64,000 nt of DNA from JAFAGX01 sp963759875. Its GTDB lineage: Bacteria; Acidobacteriota; Terriglobia; Terriglobales; Acidobacteriaceae. The notes beneath the pieces are model-generated. The model was not told where the DNA came from. It worked only from the letters and a program-made list of their open reading frames with translations, and did not search any database. Positions 45,770 through 54,934 of this stretch are shown piece by piece. Made by a program: the position numbers and the translations under genes. Where the stretch lies: positions 1,302,001 to 1,366,000 of the forward strand of contig CAVXBB010000015.1 of NCBI GenBank assembly GCA_963759875.1, given 5' to 3'. The stretch's first letter is position 1. Each line of letters starts with the position of its first letter.

Positions 45770-46846
45770 TCATCGCTCCGAACTCTTCGTTGCCGACGAG
45801 GCTTGCTTCGCCTGACCCTCGGTCGCGTGCGATAACAAGTTTGGCTCGAGTTGCTCTTTCACCCAGTCGAAGGTTTTCCCGGGGTACGCCACATCTTTCA
45901 AAAAAATCCTGCCGCTATCGTACTCAATGAGCTTGCCATTGGGCGGCAATGCAGCTTTCATGCGTTCTCTCGCGGCTGCGGGAGTGACCGTATTGTCTTT
46001 CAAATATTGCAAGCGGACCTGCTCGGTTTTCAACTGCGGAAGCCATTTCATGGGATCGAGGTTTTCCATCGTCTTCAGGAATTCCGGTTTCAGATAGTTT
46101 GACCGTTCGTTGTCCGGAACCAAAGTCGAGTGTGCCAGCCAATCCGGCCAATCTCCCCATGCATTAAACAAATCCAGCACTCGAATTGTAGGGTCCACTG
46201 CCGCGGTCATAATCGCAATGCTTGCGCCAGAGCCGTCCCCAAACATTCCCACGCGATTCATATCGAGATCACCACGCTGCGCCAGATATTTCAGAATGAA
46301 CTGTACATCGTGCACCGACGAGGCCAGAGCCTCTTGCAGGTCGCTGATGAACCACTCGCGCATGGGACGGTCACGGAAGCGATCGCCTGTTAAGGCCGAA
46401 ATGAATCCGACTGCGGCAAATCCGTTCTTTGTCGCCACGGTGCCAAACGCGTCATCCTTAAAGCGATCGGTGTTAGATGGGAAGCTGTACAAATACAAGA
46501 TCACCGGTGGCTTTTCCACTCCTGTGGGCTTCATGATGTACAGGTCGACGAGATCCCCGGGCCGCCACTCCAATTGTACGAATTCGCGCGTGAACCCTTC
46601 GCGTTGCGCTTTCAAAGGAGGCACAAGATTCGAAACCGTGGCCGTGCTGGGAATTGCCAGACTGTTCCAGTCCTCGCGCCGAACATCTGTGCTGTCCGGC
46701 GCCTTGGCGGTGTTGTCACCCTGCTTCGCGTCCTTTTTTGCAGACGCTGGTTCGGTCGGTGACTGTCCCCACGCCGGCGCGGAGTTGAGCGTAACGAGGA
46801 TGAATGGGACAACTAATATTCTCTTGACTGTAAAGAACAACCGCAT
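45770..46846 (-). CDS. Secreted alpha/beta hydrolase (dienelactone-hydrolase/acetyl-esterase-like)
   Basis: About 358 residues. The signal peptide MRLFFTVKRILVVPFILVTL is cleaved near PAWGQ. The hydrolase core shows VILYLYSFPSNTDRFKD (first strands and oxyanion region) and NRVGMFGDGSGASIAI, which is where the nucleophile elbow should be. The elbow reads GDGSG and not the canonical GxSxG, so catalysis may be altered or the serine sits one place later. ATG 46846 is favoured because GGGAGAAGAG precedes it; ATG 46870 would add eight residues before the signal. A periplasmic esterase on acylated glycans is possible. Confidence 0.65.
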   Translation of the reverse strand: MRLFFTVKRILVVPFILVTLNSAPAWGQSPTEPASAKKDAKQGDNTAKAPDSTDVRREDWNSLAIPSTATVSNLVPPLKAQREGFTREFVQLEWRPGDLVDLYIMKPTGVEKPPVILYLYSFPSNTDRFKDDAFGTVATKNGFAAVGFISALTGDRFRDRPMREWFISDLQEALASSVHDVQFILKYLAQRGDLDMNRVGMFGDGSGASIAIMTAAVDPTIRVLDLFNAWGDWPDWLAHSTLVPDNERSNYLKPEFLKTMENLDPMKWLPQLKTEQVRLQYLKDNTVTPAAARERMKAALPPNGKLIEYDSGRIFLKDVAYPGKTFDWVKEQLEPNLLSHATEGQAKQASSATKSSER

Positions 46847-46939
46847 AACGGACTCTTCTCCCAGTTTCATGAAGTAAGCGTGTGCAATTCTAAATCGCGC
46901 CGCTTCAGCTTCAAGTAAATTTCTGATGAACCCAATTTA

Positions 46940-46975
46940 TAAGAGGCGGGCCCCGAACTGGAGCCCTGCCTCTTA
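46940..46975 (-). terminator. Hairpin terminator after the 843-residue secreted protein gene
   Basis: TAAGAGGC (46940) pairs with GCCTCTTA (46968-46975), extended by GGGC/GCCC with one bulge. It is followed by TAAATT on the minus strand and TTTTCTT on the plus strand, so it may work in both directions. It lies ~40 bp beyond the stop at 47014. Confidence 0.6.
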
Positions 46976-47013
46976 GTTTTCTTACGATACGTTTCGGTTA
47001 AGTCTCAGTCAGG

Positions 47014-49545
47014 CTACTGTGAGCAGCCAGTGGAGAACGTGATTGTGCCGTGGGTGCTGCCGGGGCCAAGGGTGACGGGTGTGATGTCGCCCCCGCGGCC
47101 GGTAGGAACCTTCACTTTGATCTGCCCAGTGTTTACGATGCGCGTCACTTGGAACGTGCCGTTATCCAAATTGTTGGCAGCGCCCACAGCCGAAAGCGAC
47201 ATGCCCTTCGGGCCAGGGTTGCAGGTAATTGTGGTTCCGCACTGAATACCAGGAGTTCCGGTTGTGGCTCCGGTACCAGTGTAGCTTTCAACGCACTGCT
47301 GGCCATTGTTAGCTCCGCCACCGCAGAGGCCCTTGGGTTGTTCGCTGCCAGCTGCCAAAGTATAGAAATACTTTGTCTTGCCGACAACAGGGGCTGGGTA
47401 GAGTATCGAACCGATTTGCAGTACAGAACCGGTGTTGGTGTAGGTATTTCCGGCCGAGTCCTTCACTTGAGCCGGGATGATGCAACCACCCGCATCACCG
47501 CCAACCTCGGGAACCGTGGCCTCGGGGTTCGGATCGCTCGGCAAGTCGCTTACAACGCCGGCGGCCGGGAAGGTCGCCGAAATGTGGAAAGTGACGACCG
47601 AATTCGCATGGTTATCGGGATACAGGTTGTTGCCAGCTCCCACTGTGTTTTCGAAGGCATAATGCGAGCGAACATAGCTGGCATCGCCGAATGGTTTGTT
47701 CCAGGCTCCAGCCAAGTCAAACGGCAGGAAGTCACTGGTGCTGAATGAGGCGCTGTTGTGAACGTCTTGCTGAGTGTGTTCGATGATGCCTTCTGTACCG
47801 AGGTTCGTATCGGTGCAGTCAGCAACGGCTGTGTCGCAAAGGGCGCGCAGCAGCGACCATGCACGATAGGTTCCATCGCGCAGGTGCGGGAAGGAACAGC
47901 CATTTCCGTCAGGGCAAAGTGTAAGGTTGACCGAGAATACGGCATTCCTCGTGCAACCACCGGCCGCATTACCGAGTGCCGCGTTGCAGGTTGGAATCGA
48001 ACCCTGTACTGTGCCTGGAGTGGTTGCCGGTTGTCCCGGATCTCCGCCCGAGTACGTGTTAAAGACCGGGTCAACGCCATCCAGAGTTAGGTAGCCACCG
48101 ACAGCAGTCAGTGGGCTGACGTTGCCGAAGCTGAAGAACGTATAGCCGATGCCATCCTGATGTCCAGCAACGCCTTGGGCTGGCGAGGTGTGCCCAACTT
48201 CTTCGCCCGTGCCGATGGCGCGATACCGCGAACCCTTTACGCCGCCGGAGCCGGCTGTGCAGGGAAGATTATTTAACGGGTTGTTTACCGGGCCGTTAAC
48301 GTTTGCTTCCTGCGAGGTGCTGGGAGTGATCAGCGGGCTGTTGCCTACTTCGCTGCCGCTGACCGTAGCCAAGTTTCCACCGAAGGTGTCAAAGGCGCTG
48401 AACTCGGTGGTGTTCATAGTTCCGGAGAGAGGTTCACGAAGTTGAACTGGAATCGGGAAATTAACTCCACCGGGTGTACTGCCGCCGAGGCCGAACACCG
48501 CGTTGTCGCCAGCGCAGTCGTTGCCGCCCCAGAGAAGTCCGAGTGCGTTCTGAGTTCCCAACGCACCGGCGTTGTCTTTTAGGTTGCTGTAGAACGGAAC
48601 AACGCCAGTCGCTTTGCCAAAACCGTTGGGGTTTGTTCGATTAACGACGAACACCATCGGAGATTCGCCGACGGAAAAAGTGTTGATGGTTGTGGGAACC
48701 GTCAGTGAAGTGTTGATCGGATCAGGATTGCCAGGCAGGCTGAAAGCAACAGGAGTAGCCGTGGCAGTGCTGCTCGGCTGTCCGCTCTTAATAGGAGTGC
48801 CGATCGGGCCCGGACCGTAGCCCAAGCCAACCCAGCCCTGAGCCGCGGTACTGACCGACGTCGTTAAGGAGCGCTGCGTTGCATAATAAGCGTCCTCTGG
48901 ACGGATGTCAGTCATACCGGTGGTAACAGACTGGCCGTTAGCTCCGCCCGGTGCCGCCCCGGCAAGATCGGCCGGCAGGGAAGCGTCATCACAAGTCGAC
49001 GCGCCGCCGCAGCCTGCATCGCCGTTGTTGACGCCGTAGAGCAAGAGTTTCGGAATGATGATGTTCAGTCCAACCTGCGTGCCCAAGTTGATCTGCGAAA
49101 GAGCCGAAGGCTGGGCGAGGAACATACGAACGCCGACGGTAGAGTCAACTTGGTTATAGATCCAGGCATCGGTGGTGTTCGTGCCGGTGCAACCAGTTGC
49201 GGTCGGTCCGGAACATACATATACAATCCAGTACTGGGCCTGCTCGGTTTCAGTTGCGCCGCGGCCATCGAAAAGTTGAGCGCAATTGGCGCCGCCGCCA
49301 AAGCTGGTGCAACTGCCTTTAACGGTAAAGTGGTGGATCGTGCAGTTAGTGCCCACGTTCGCGGCACCGCCGCACGTCGTAGCATTTGGTGCGATGTCGT
49401 TCGTTACGGCAACGCCAAAGCCCTGGTACATGGCCGAAGACCCTGCACCATTGAAATGGAACTTTATCGCAGCATTAGCAGCCGGAACCGCGGCTAATGC
49501 TACGGTTACGGCCAGTACTGCGTAAAGAAATTTCACTTTTGTCAT
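47014..49545 (-). CDS. Large secreted protein with a periplasmic-binding-protein-like start
   Basis: 843 residues. The signal peptide MTKVKFLYAVLAVTVALA is cleaved near ANAA. The mature N-terminus FHFNGAGSSAMYQGFGVA resembles the first strand and loop of phosphate-type binding proteins. The segment GIGYTFFSFGNVSPL near residue 470 resembles their IGYVEYAYA region, and HLRDGTYRAWSLLRALCD also fits. Large cysteine- and glycine-rich insertions make the whole unlike PstS. The start has GAAGAGGAG upstream. Function unknown; either a highly divergent binding protein or a structural surface protein. Confidence 0.6.
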   Translation of the reverse strand: MTKVKFLYAVLAVTVALAAVPAANAAIKFHFNGAGSSAMYQGFGVAVTNDIAPNATTCGGAANVGTNCTIHHFTVKGSCTSFGGGANCAQLFDGRGATETEQAQYWIVYVCSGPTATGCTGTNTTDAWIYNQVDSTVGVRMFLAQPSALSQINLGTQVGLNIIIPKLLLYGVNNGDAGCGGASTCDDASLPADLAGAAPGGANGQSVTTGMTDIRPEDAYYATQRSLTTSVSTAAQGWVGLGYGPGPIGTPIKSGQPSSTATATPVAFSLPGNPDPINTSLTVPTTINTFSVGESPMVFVVNRTNPNGFGKATGVVPFYSNLKDNAGALGTQNALGLLWGGNDCAGDNAVFGLGGSTPGGVNFPIPVQLREPLSGTMNTTEFSAFDTFGGNLATVSGSEVGNSPLITPSTSQEANVNGPVNNPLNNLPCTAGSGGVKGSRYRAIGTGEEVGHTSPAQGVAGHQDGIGYTFFSFGNVSPLTAVGGYLTLDGVDPVFNTYSGGDPGQPATTPGTVQGSIPTCNAALGNAAGGCTRNAVFSVNLTLCPDGNGCSFPHLRDGTYRAWSLLRALCDTAVADCTDTNLGTEGIIEHTQQDVHNSASFSTSDFLPFDLAGAWNKPFGDASYVRSHYAFENTVGAGNNLYPDNHANSVVTFHISATFPAAGVVSDLPSDPNPEATVPEVGGDAGGCIIPAQVKDSAGNTYTNTGSVLQIGSILYPAPVVGKTKYFYTLAAGSEQPKGLCGGGANNGQQCVESYTGTGATTGTPGIQCGTTITCNPGPKGMSLSAVGAANNLDNGTFQVTRIVNTGQIKVKVPTGRGGDITPVTLGPGSTHGTITFSTGCSQ

Positions 49546-49649
49546 TCGATTCTCCTCTTCGAACTTGGTTGGACAGAGTTGACGATACAGCTCTGCAGTA
49601 ACGCGAGCACCGCAGGCTAGGAAGCAGGAGGTGGACGTAAAACGGCTTA

Positions 49650-49681
49650 ACTATGAAGGACGCTTGTGATGACGCAGTGAC
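49650..49681 (-). promoter_or_regulatory. Possible promoter with 11-bp periodicity (site F)
   Basis: On the minus strand GTCACT, five bases, ATCACA, nine bases, CATAGT, about 100 bp before the ATG at 49545. Spacing fits sites A-E but the half-sites and -10 box are weaker. Confidence 0.25.
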
Positions 49682-49887
49682 CGGGGCATTAAACTGTTAT
49701 GAATTTTCTGGTACAGAATTTGGTTCCATGTGGAAAACTCTGTCGCTTTTCTCAACGGCTCGATGTGAACCGGCATCTGCGGCGAATGGCTTGCAGACCT
49801 TCGTATCATCGCGATGATATTCGCGTGTAACTCAAATTTAATGTTGCCGTCATAGCACCGTAACACTTCCCGCCTAAGCTCCAAGAC

Positions 49888-49915
49888 TTCACTTCGCATC
49901 CGGCTTGGATATGGT
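49888..49915 (+). promoter_or_regulatory. Possible sigma-70-like promoter of the TonB-dependent receptor
   Basis: TTCACT, 16 bases, TATGGT, about 60 bases before the receptor start. This is the only reasonable box pair in the ~430 bp divergent gap 49546-49978. Confidence 0.3.
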
Positions 49916-49965
49916 TCGATTCCCGGCACCCGCCAGCGCTCTGCCGGACAACGCGGTTTCCTGTT

Positions 49966-49971
49966 GGGAGG
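49966..49971 (+). promoter_or_regulatory. Ribosome binding site that sets a GTG start for the receptor
   Basis: GGGAGG with seven bases before GTG 49979. The in-frame TTG at 49964 is just upstream of this site and so is unlikely to be used. Confidence 0.7.
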
Positions 49972-49978
49972 TACAGGA

Positions 49979-52900
49979 GTGAAATTCCGACCGATCCGTC
50001 AGACTCTGTGCGTCCTTTTCCTGGGTTTGCTTATATCCTCTGGCGCACGCGGCCAGGCAGGAAGTTCTCAAGCTACAAGCACAGCAAGCATAACGGGCAC
50101 GCTTACTGACAGCAGCGGAGCACCCCTTGCAGGCGCGTCTGTTACCGTCGACAACGGCGCCGGAGTAACAAAAAGCGCCACCAGCGATAGCCAAGGGCAG
50201 TATTCGATTCATCAATTGCCAAGCGGCCCATACATCCTTTCGGCACAGATAGGGAGCGTGCCACTGCTTCGCTCCAGCGTCATTCTCAGTCCGGGTCAGG
50301 TTCTCACGTTGGGACTGGCTGGCATCACGCCTCCAGGCGGCACTGCTTCCAGCGGGGGCACGACAGCGGAACCGCCCGCGTCAGCCGCTGACACAAAAGT
50401 GGCAATCACTGGAACGGTGAGCGATTCGAAAGGCGCTGGGGTAGCCAATGCGACAGTAGAAGTCGGCAACAGTGCCGGATCCGCGCAAAAGGCAACAACC
50501 GATGGCCAAGGTTTGTACGCTGCCATGGATCTGCCTTCCGGTTCGTACACCATCTCTGTGGTTGCTAAAGGAGCGAAGATTGTTCAAGCTGCCGCAACGA
50601 TTGCTCCAGGACAATTGCTGATGTTCGGTGTCTCCGGCAACTTGACTGCGCAATCGGGCGAGCTCCTTCCACTTTCAGCCAGTCCAGCACCAGTAAATTC
50701 CGCTTCGGCTGCACAGCAGTCACAGAGCCCCACCACGCAACAGACTTCATCGGCGAGTCAGGCATCCGTTAGTTCCGCTTCGGCAACGCAGTCATCGCAG
50801 AGCACTACCGCGCATGAGTCGCCGCCCGTCGTTCAGTACTTTCCTATTGCGCCGGCTGAAGGTGGCATGCCGGTTCTGATAGGACCCGATGGAAAGCCTG
50901 TGCAGACTGCTCAAGGCAGTTCCATTACTCGGGTAGGAGGTGGGCAAGCAAGCATCGGCGGTACCGTGAATGATCAAACCGGAGCCGTTGTGGTGAATGC
51001 CACGGTCACCCTCAGCAACGCAAGCGGAGTTTCTGCCACGGCTGTTACTGACCCTCAAGGGTCCTATGCCTTCAAGGAAGTGCCCGCGGGATCCTATAAC
51101 GTCAATGTAACTGCGTCAGGCTTCAAGAAATTTGAGGCCCCGAACATTACCTTGGCGGCAACAGACCAGTTGCCGCTTGATGCCGTGCTGGAGCCCGGTG
51201 GCGAGAAAACTGAAGTGAACGTCGAGGCAGAAAGGGTTGGGCAGGTCGAAACCGAAACTGCAGAGGTCTCGGGCACCATTACGCAAAAAGAAGTTACGAC
51301 GCTCGGCTTGAACGGACGCAACTTTACCCAGTTGATTGCGTTAACCCCCGGCGTGAGTAATCAGACCGGTCAAGATGAAGCCAAGGTAGGAGTAGTCGGC
51401 AGCGTAAAGTACAGCGTTAATGGTGGCCGCGTCGAATATAACACTTTCGAGGTCGACGGGAGTGACGTATTAAACGCGGGCTTGAATGGCGCCGAAAGTA
51501 CTCTTGTGGTCTATCCCAGCCTTGATGCGATTCAGGAAGTAAAGGTGCTGACTTCCAATTACGGCGCCATGTACGGCCGCACCGCATCTGGGACAGTTTT
51601 GGTGACGACCAAGACTGGGGGGGCGGAATGGCATGGCGATGCGTACGAATTCTTTCGCAATGAATTCTTTAATGCCCGCAACTACTTTGATCAGACTTCA
51701 AAAGCACCCACCTATCGCCGAAATGATTTCGGGTTCACGCTTGGCGGGCCGATTAAGAAAGATAAGACTTTCATTTTCTTTTCCGAAGAATTCCGCATAG
51801 AAAAATCCCCCACCGATCAGCACCCCGACTTCAACCACGGCGTGCCATCTTTGGCCGAACGCAATGGTGATTTCAGCGACGTTTGCCCTCCAATTAACGA
51901 TCCCACCCTTATTGCAGTAGGCGGTTTCCTGCGCTCGAAGTGGCCTGACTGCCCCTCAACCGGCGGAAAGGAAATAGCCGGTTACGAAACGCCCTTCTTG
52001 AACAACAACATTTTCACAGGGGGAGAGCCGGGCAGCGGTGAGGACCTAAACGCGGCTTCGATCCTGAGCACCAATCTGATTCCGCTTCCTGATTCAACTA
52101 CGGGATGCAATTCGAGCATAGGGTCTTGCTACGACGCGGTCATTTCCGAACCCACGCACTGGCGCGAAGAGTTGGTGAACCTGGACCACCAAATCAGTTC
52201 CAAGCTCCGGCTTTCCCTTCGCGGGATTCATGACAGCTGGGACACGACCGTTCCGGTGCCCCAGTGGCCCTTGAACAACATCGCGAACAGCTTCCCAACG
52301 GTGCAGAACAAATTCATCGGACCCGGGGAAAGCTTCGTGGCTCACCTCACGCACACCATCAAACCCACCGTTTTGAATGAAGTGGAAGCCAGTTTTATTA
52401 ATTCGCATATCACCTTGCGTGACGTCAGCGGACTGGCGGGAGCAACTGTGTCACGTCCCCCCAGCCTCGGTATGCCCGGGGGTACCTGTAACCACACATT
52501 CGGTGTACCGCAGCCGAATCTTCCTAACTTTCCCGTGGTTCAATGTCCATTAGGGGCGGTTTTCAATAATGGCTTCAAGAACCAAGTTCCTGGCGTTGTG
52601 ATCGGCGGGAATAATCAGGAATATGGCGGAAACGGATTTGTCGCCGACCCGTCTTACATGCCATTTCGCCATACCAACCCTACTTTCAGCTATCGCGATA
52701 ACCTCAGCATCTCGCTTGGAAAACATACCCTGCAGGCAGGAGCTCAATTCATCATTGCCAAAAGGAACGAAACCAATGCCGCAATCGGCGCAGCTACGGG
52801 TGACGTGCAAGGTTTATTGACTTTCAGCAATATTAACGGCGGGCAAACAAATACCGGAAATGCGTTTGCTAACTTTCTCCGGTTTCAGGGTTCGAATCTC

Positions 52901-54931
52901 GGAACTCCGATTCCCTGTTCCGGCGGGCCCGGAGTTGTGTGCACCAGCTCCTATTACAATGCGATCCAGTCCTTCACTCAGGACAGTGCTCAATACAACT
53001 ATTACAATCAGTATCGAATCGCGGAACCCTATCTGCAGGATGACTGGAAGGTCAATTCCCACTTAACTCTAAACTTAGGAGTCCGGTTTAGTCTCTTTGG
53101 TTTGTGGAATGAGAAGTACCATCGCGCTTATAACTGGACTCCGTCAGCATACAGTCCCGCATTGGCCGCGCAGGTACACGTAAATCCGGCCAACGGGCAA
53201 CTTCTCGATTCACAGGGAAACCCGATTCCGATCAATCTGGCGAGTCCTGATCCACGGCTTACAAATGGCATTGTGCAATGCGGGGTAAATGGTGTGCCCA
53301 ATGGATGTATGACCGGACACGTTTTCAATCCCGCGCCGCGCGTCGGCCTCGCATGGGATCCGCGCGGAGACGGCAGGACGTCTATTCGAGCGGGATATGG
53401 AATGTTTTATGAACACGGAACTGGGGAAGAGGCGAACACCGGATCACTGGAGGGTAGCGCGCCGCTTGTCTTGACCATGACCCAGCGCCTTCCGCTTAAC
53501 TACGGGTGCATCGGCAGCTCCTCATTCAAAACGGACCCTTTCTGCGCCAGATATTCCAATGGGCCCGGCGCTTATCCGCTGAACGTTACCTCAATCCCAA
53601 CCAGCGCGGTTTGGCCCTACTCGCAGCAGTGGAGTCTCAGTGTCGAACGGCAACTGCCGAGGTCGCTGATCGGTACGGTCGCCTACGTCGGGAGCAGAGG
53701 CACACACCTAAGCGTCGAACGCCAGCTCAACCAACTGAAGCCTGTCCCTGCAGCTGACAATCCTTTCGGGCCCAACGAGCCACTCATTCCTGAGATCCCG
53801 AGTTCAAACAGCACTCTGGGTGACTGCGGCGGGTTCGGGCCTGCCGGATTTCAGCTCCTCAATAGCGCCGTAATCTCTCCGATGTCACCCGCATACAACA
53901 ATTTGGCGGCGGCCTGTACGGGGGAGAATGATGTAAGAAACCCAACTCCCGACGTAAACACTCTCCGACCATATCCCGGACTGGGGCAAATTTTTGGTTT
54001 GCAGGATGTGGCTGTATCTACATACCATGCGTTCCAGGCCACACTGCGCCGCACCCGGGGGCCCTTTACCATCGGGGGATCTTATTCTTATAGCCACTCG
54101 ATAGATAATTCTTCGGACCGCTCCGATTCGACATTTGTAAATTCTTATGACCTTCGATCCAACAAGGCCAGCTCAAATTTTGATGAGCGGCACTTGTTGA
54201 ACATCAGCTACATCTACACATTGCCAAATTTGAGCACTGCATTCCAGCAGGTGACTGCGGGACATGCTGGAGAGCCGACCGGAGACGATCAAGATGTCTC
54301 ATTGCCATCTTCGCCGTCGCGCCTACTGAGCATTTTGGGCGATGGCTGGCAGATTTCGGGAATAACCGTTTTTCAGTCGGGCACACCCTTCAGCGTGATT
54401 AACGGAGGCAGTGGGTCAGTGTCAGTTCTCGACAATGCCGGTGTTGCGAATGGCGTCGGAGCCGGCTCCTATCCGGACGTGGTTGCCGTTCCAGCGCCTG
54501 CACCGGATGAGCGGCTAAATACAAAGAGTTTCGGCCCGCTTCTAGGTAACCCCAACATGTTTGTCGCGCCACGGGGACTAACGTTCGGCGACGCAGGCCG
54601 AAACTTCTTGAACAATCCCCATCGCATAAACTTCGATATGAGTCTGTTGAAACACTTTAAAGTAACCGAGTCCAGCGTTCTCGAGTTTCGAGCCGAAGCA
54701 TTCAACATTTTCAATCACACGCAATTCAGAATCTACAACCCGGACCTGGGAAACACGGGCAGCAACACAATAAGCTGTTATGGCGGACCAGACTATAGTG
54801 CCGGGTTCTCGGGTCTCATTGTGAACGGCGTGACCACTGGCACCGACTGTGCTACCGGCAGCGCCTTTCTCCATCCGGTGGATGCTCATCGTCCAAGAAC
54901 GCTGCAATTTGGATTGAAATACAATTTCTAG
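49979..54931 (+). CDS. Oar-like TonB-dependent receptor with carboxypeptidase-regulatory-like repeats
   Basis: 1,650 residues. The signal peptide MKFRPIRQTLCVLFLGLLIS is cleaved near ARGQA. Three CarboxypepD_reg-like domains follow: ASITGTLTDSSGAPLAGASV, VAITGTVSDSKGAGVANATV and ASIGGTVNDQTGAVVVNATV, with a Ser/Gln-rich linker between the second and third. The plug domain starts at LGLNGRNFTQLIALTPGV, and YGAMYGRTASGTVLVTTKTG marks its end. The C-terminal barrel ends RPRTLQFGLKYNF with the usual terminal Phe. Members of this expanded Acidobacteriota group import or bind large substrates, possibly oligosaccharides. Two front repeats make it longer than the common one-repeat version. Confidence 0.88.
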   Translation: MKFRPIRQTLCVLFLGLLISSGARGQAGSSQATSTASITGTLTDSSGAPLAGASVTVDNGAGVTKSATSDSQGQYSIHQLPSGPYILSAQIGSVPLLRSSVILSPGQVLTLGLAGITPPGGTASSGGTTAEPPASAADTKVAITGTVSDSKGAGVANATVEVGNSAGSAQKATTDGQGLYAAMDLPSGSYTISVVAKGAKIVQAAATIAPGQLLMFGVSGNLTAQSGELLPLSASPAPVNSASAAQQSQSPTTQQTSSASQASVSSASATQSSQSTTAHESPPVVQYFPIAPAEGGMPVLIGPDGKPVQTAQGSSITRVGGGQASIGGTVNDQTGAVVVNATVTLSNASGVSATAVTDPQGSYAFKEVPAGSYNVNVTASGFKKFEAPNITLAATDQLPLDAVLEPGGEKTEVNVEAERVGQVETETAEVSGTITQKEVTTLGLNGRNFTQLIALTPGVSNQTGQDEAKVGVVGSVKYSVNGGRVEYNTFEVDGSDVLNAGLNGAESTLVVYPSLDAIQEVKVLTSNYGAMYGRTASGTVLVTTKTGGAEWHGDAYEFFRNEFFNARNYFDQTSKAPTYRRNDFGFTLGGPIKKDKTFIFFSEEFRIEKSPTDQHPDFNHGVPSLAERNGDFSDVCPPINDPTLIAVGGFLRSKWPDCPSTGGKEIAGYETPFLNNNIFTGGEPGSGEDLNAASILSTNLIPLPDSTTGCNSSIGSCYDAVISEPTHWREELVNLDHQISSKLRLSLRGIHDSWDTTVPVPQWPLNNIANSFPTVQNKFIGPGESFVAHLTHTIKPTVLNEVEASFINSHITLRDVSGLAGATVSRPPSLGMPGGTCNHTFGVPQPNLPNFPVVQCPLGAVFNNGFKNQVPGVVIGGNNQEYGGNGFVADPSYMPFRHTNPTFSYRDNLSISLGKHTLQAGAQFIIAKRNETNAAIGAATGDVQGLLTFSNINGGQTNTGNAFANFLRFQGSNLGTPIPCSGGPGVVCTSSYYNAIQSFTQDSAQYNYYNQYRIAEPYLQDDWKVNSHLTLNLGVRFSLFGLWNEKYHRAYNWTPSAYSPALAAQVHVNPANGQLLDSQGNPIPINLASPDPRLTNGIVQCGVNGVPNGCMTGHVFNPAPRVGLAWDPRGDGRTSIRAGYGMFYEHGTGEEANTGSLEGSAPLVLTMTQRLPLNYGCIGSSSFKTDPFCARYSNGPGAYPLNVTSIPTSAVWPYSQQWSLSVERQLPRSLIGTVAYVGSRGTHLSVERQLNQLKPVPAADNPFGPNEPLIPEIPSSNSTLGDCGGFGPAGFQLLNSAVISPMSPAYNNLAAACTGENDVRNPTPDVNTLRPYPGLGQIFGLQDVAVSTYHAFQATLRRTRGPFTIGGSYSYSHSIDNSSDRSDSTFVNSYDLRSNKASSNFDERHLLNISYIYTLPNLSTAFQQVTAGHAGEPTGDDQDVSLPSSPSRLLSILGDGWQISGITVFQSGTPFSVINGGSGSVSVLDNAGVANGVGAGSYPDVVAVPAPAPDERLNTKSFGPLLGNPNMFVAPRGLTFGDAGRNFLNNPHRINFDMSLLKHFKVTESSVLEFRAEAFNIFNHTQFRIYNPDLGNTGSNTISCYGGPDYSAGFSGLIVNGVTTGTDCATGSAFLHPVDAHRPRTLQFGLKYNF

Positions 54932-54934
54932 ATC

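Noticed and set aside
46110..46877. 255-codon open frame on the plus strand
   Set aside because: It lies opposite the secreted hydrolase gene, which has a signal peptide and hydrolase motifs; the plus-strand product is low in hydrophobic structure and Ser/Arg rich.
47050..47748. 232-codon open frame on the plus strand
   Set aside because: Antisense to the 843-residue secreted protein; no ribosome-binding site and Arg/Ala-rich shadow composition.
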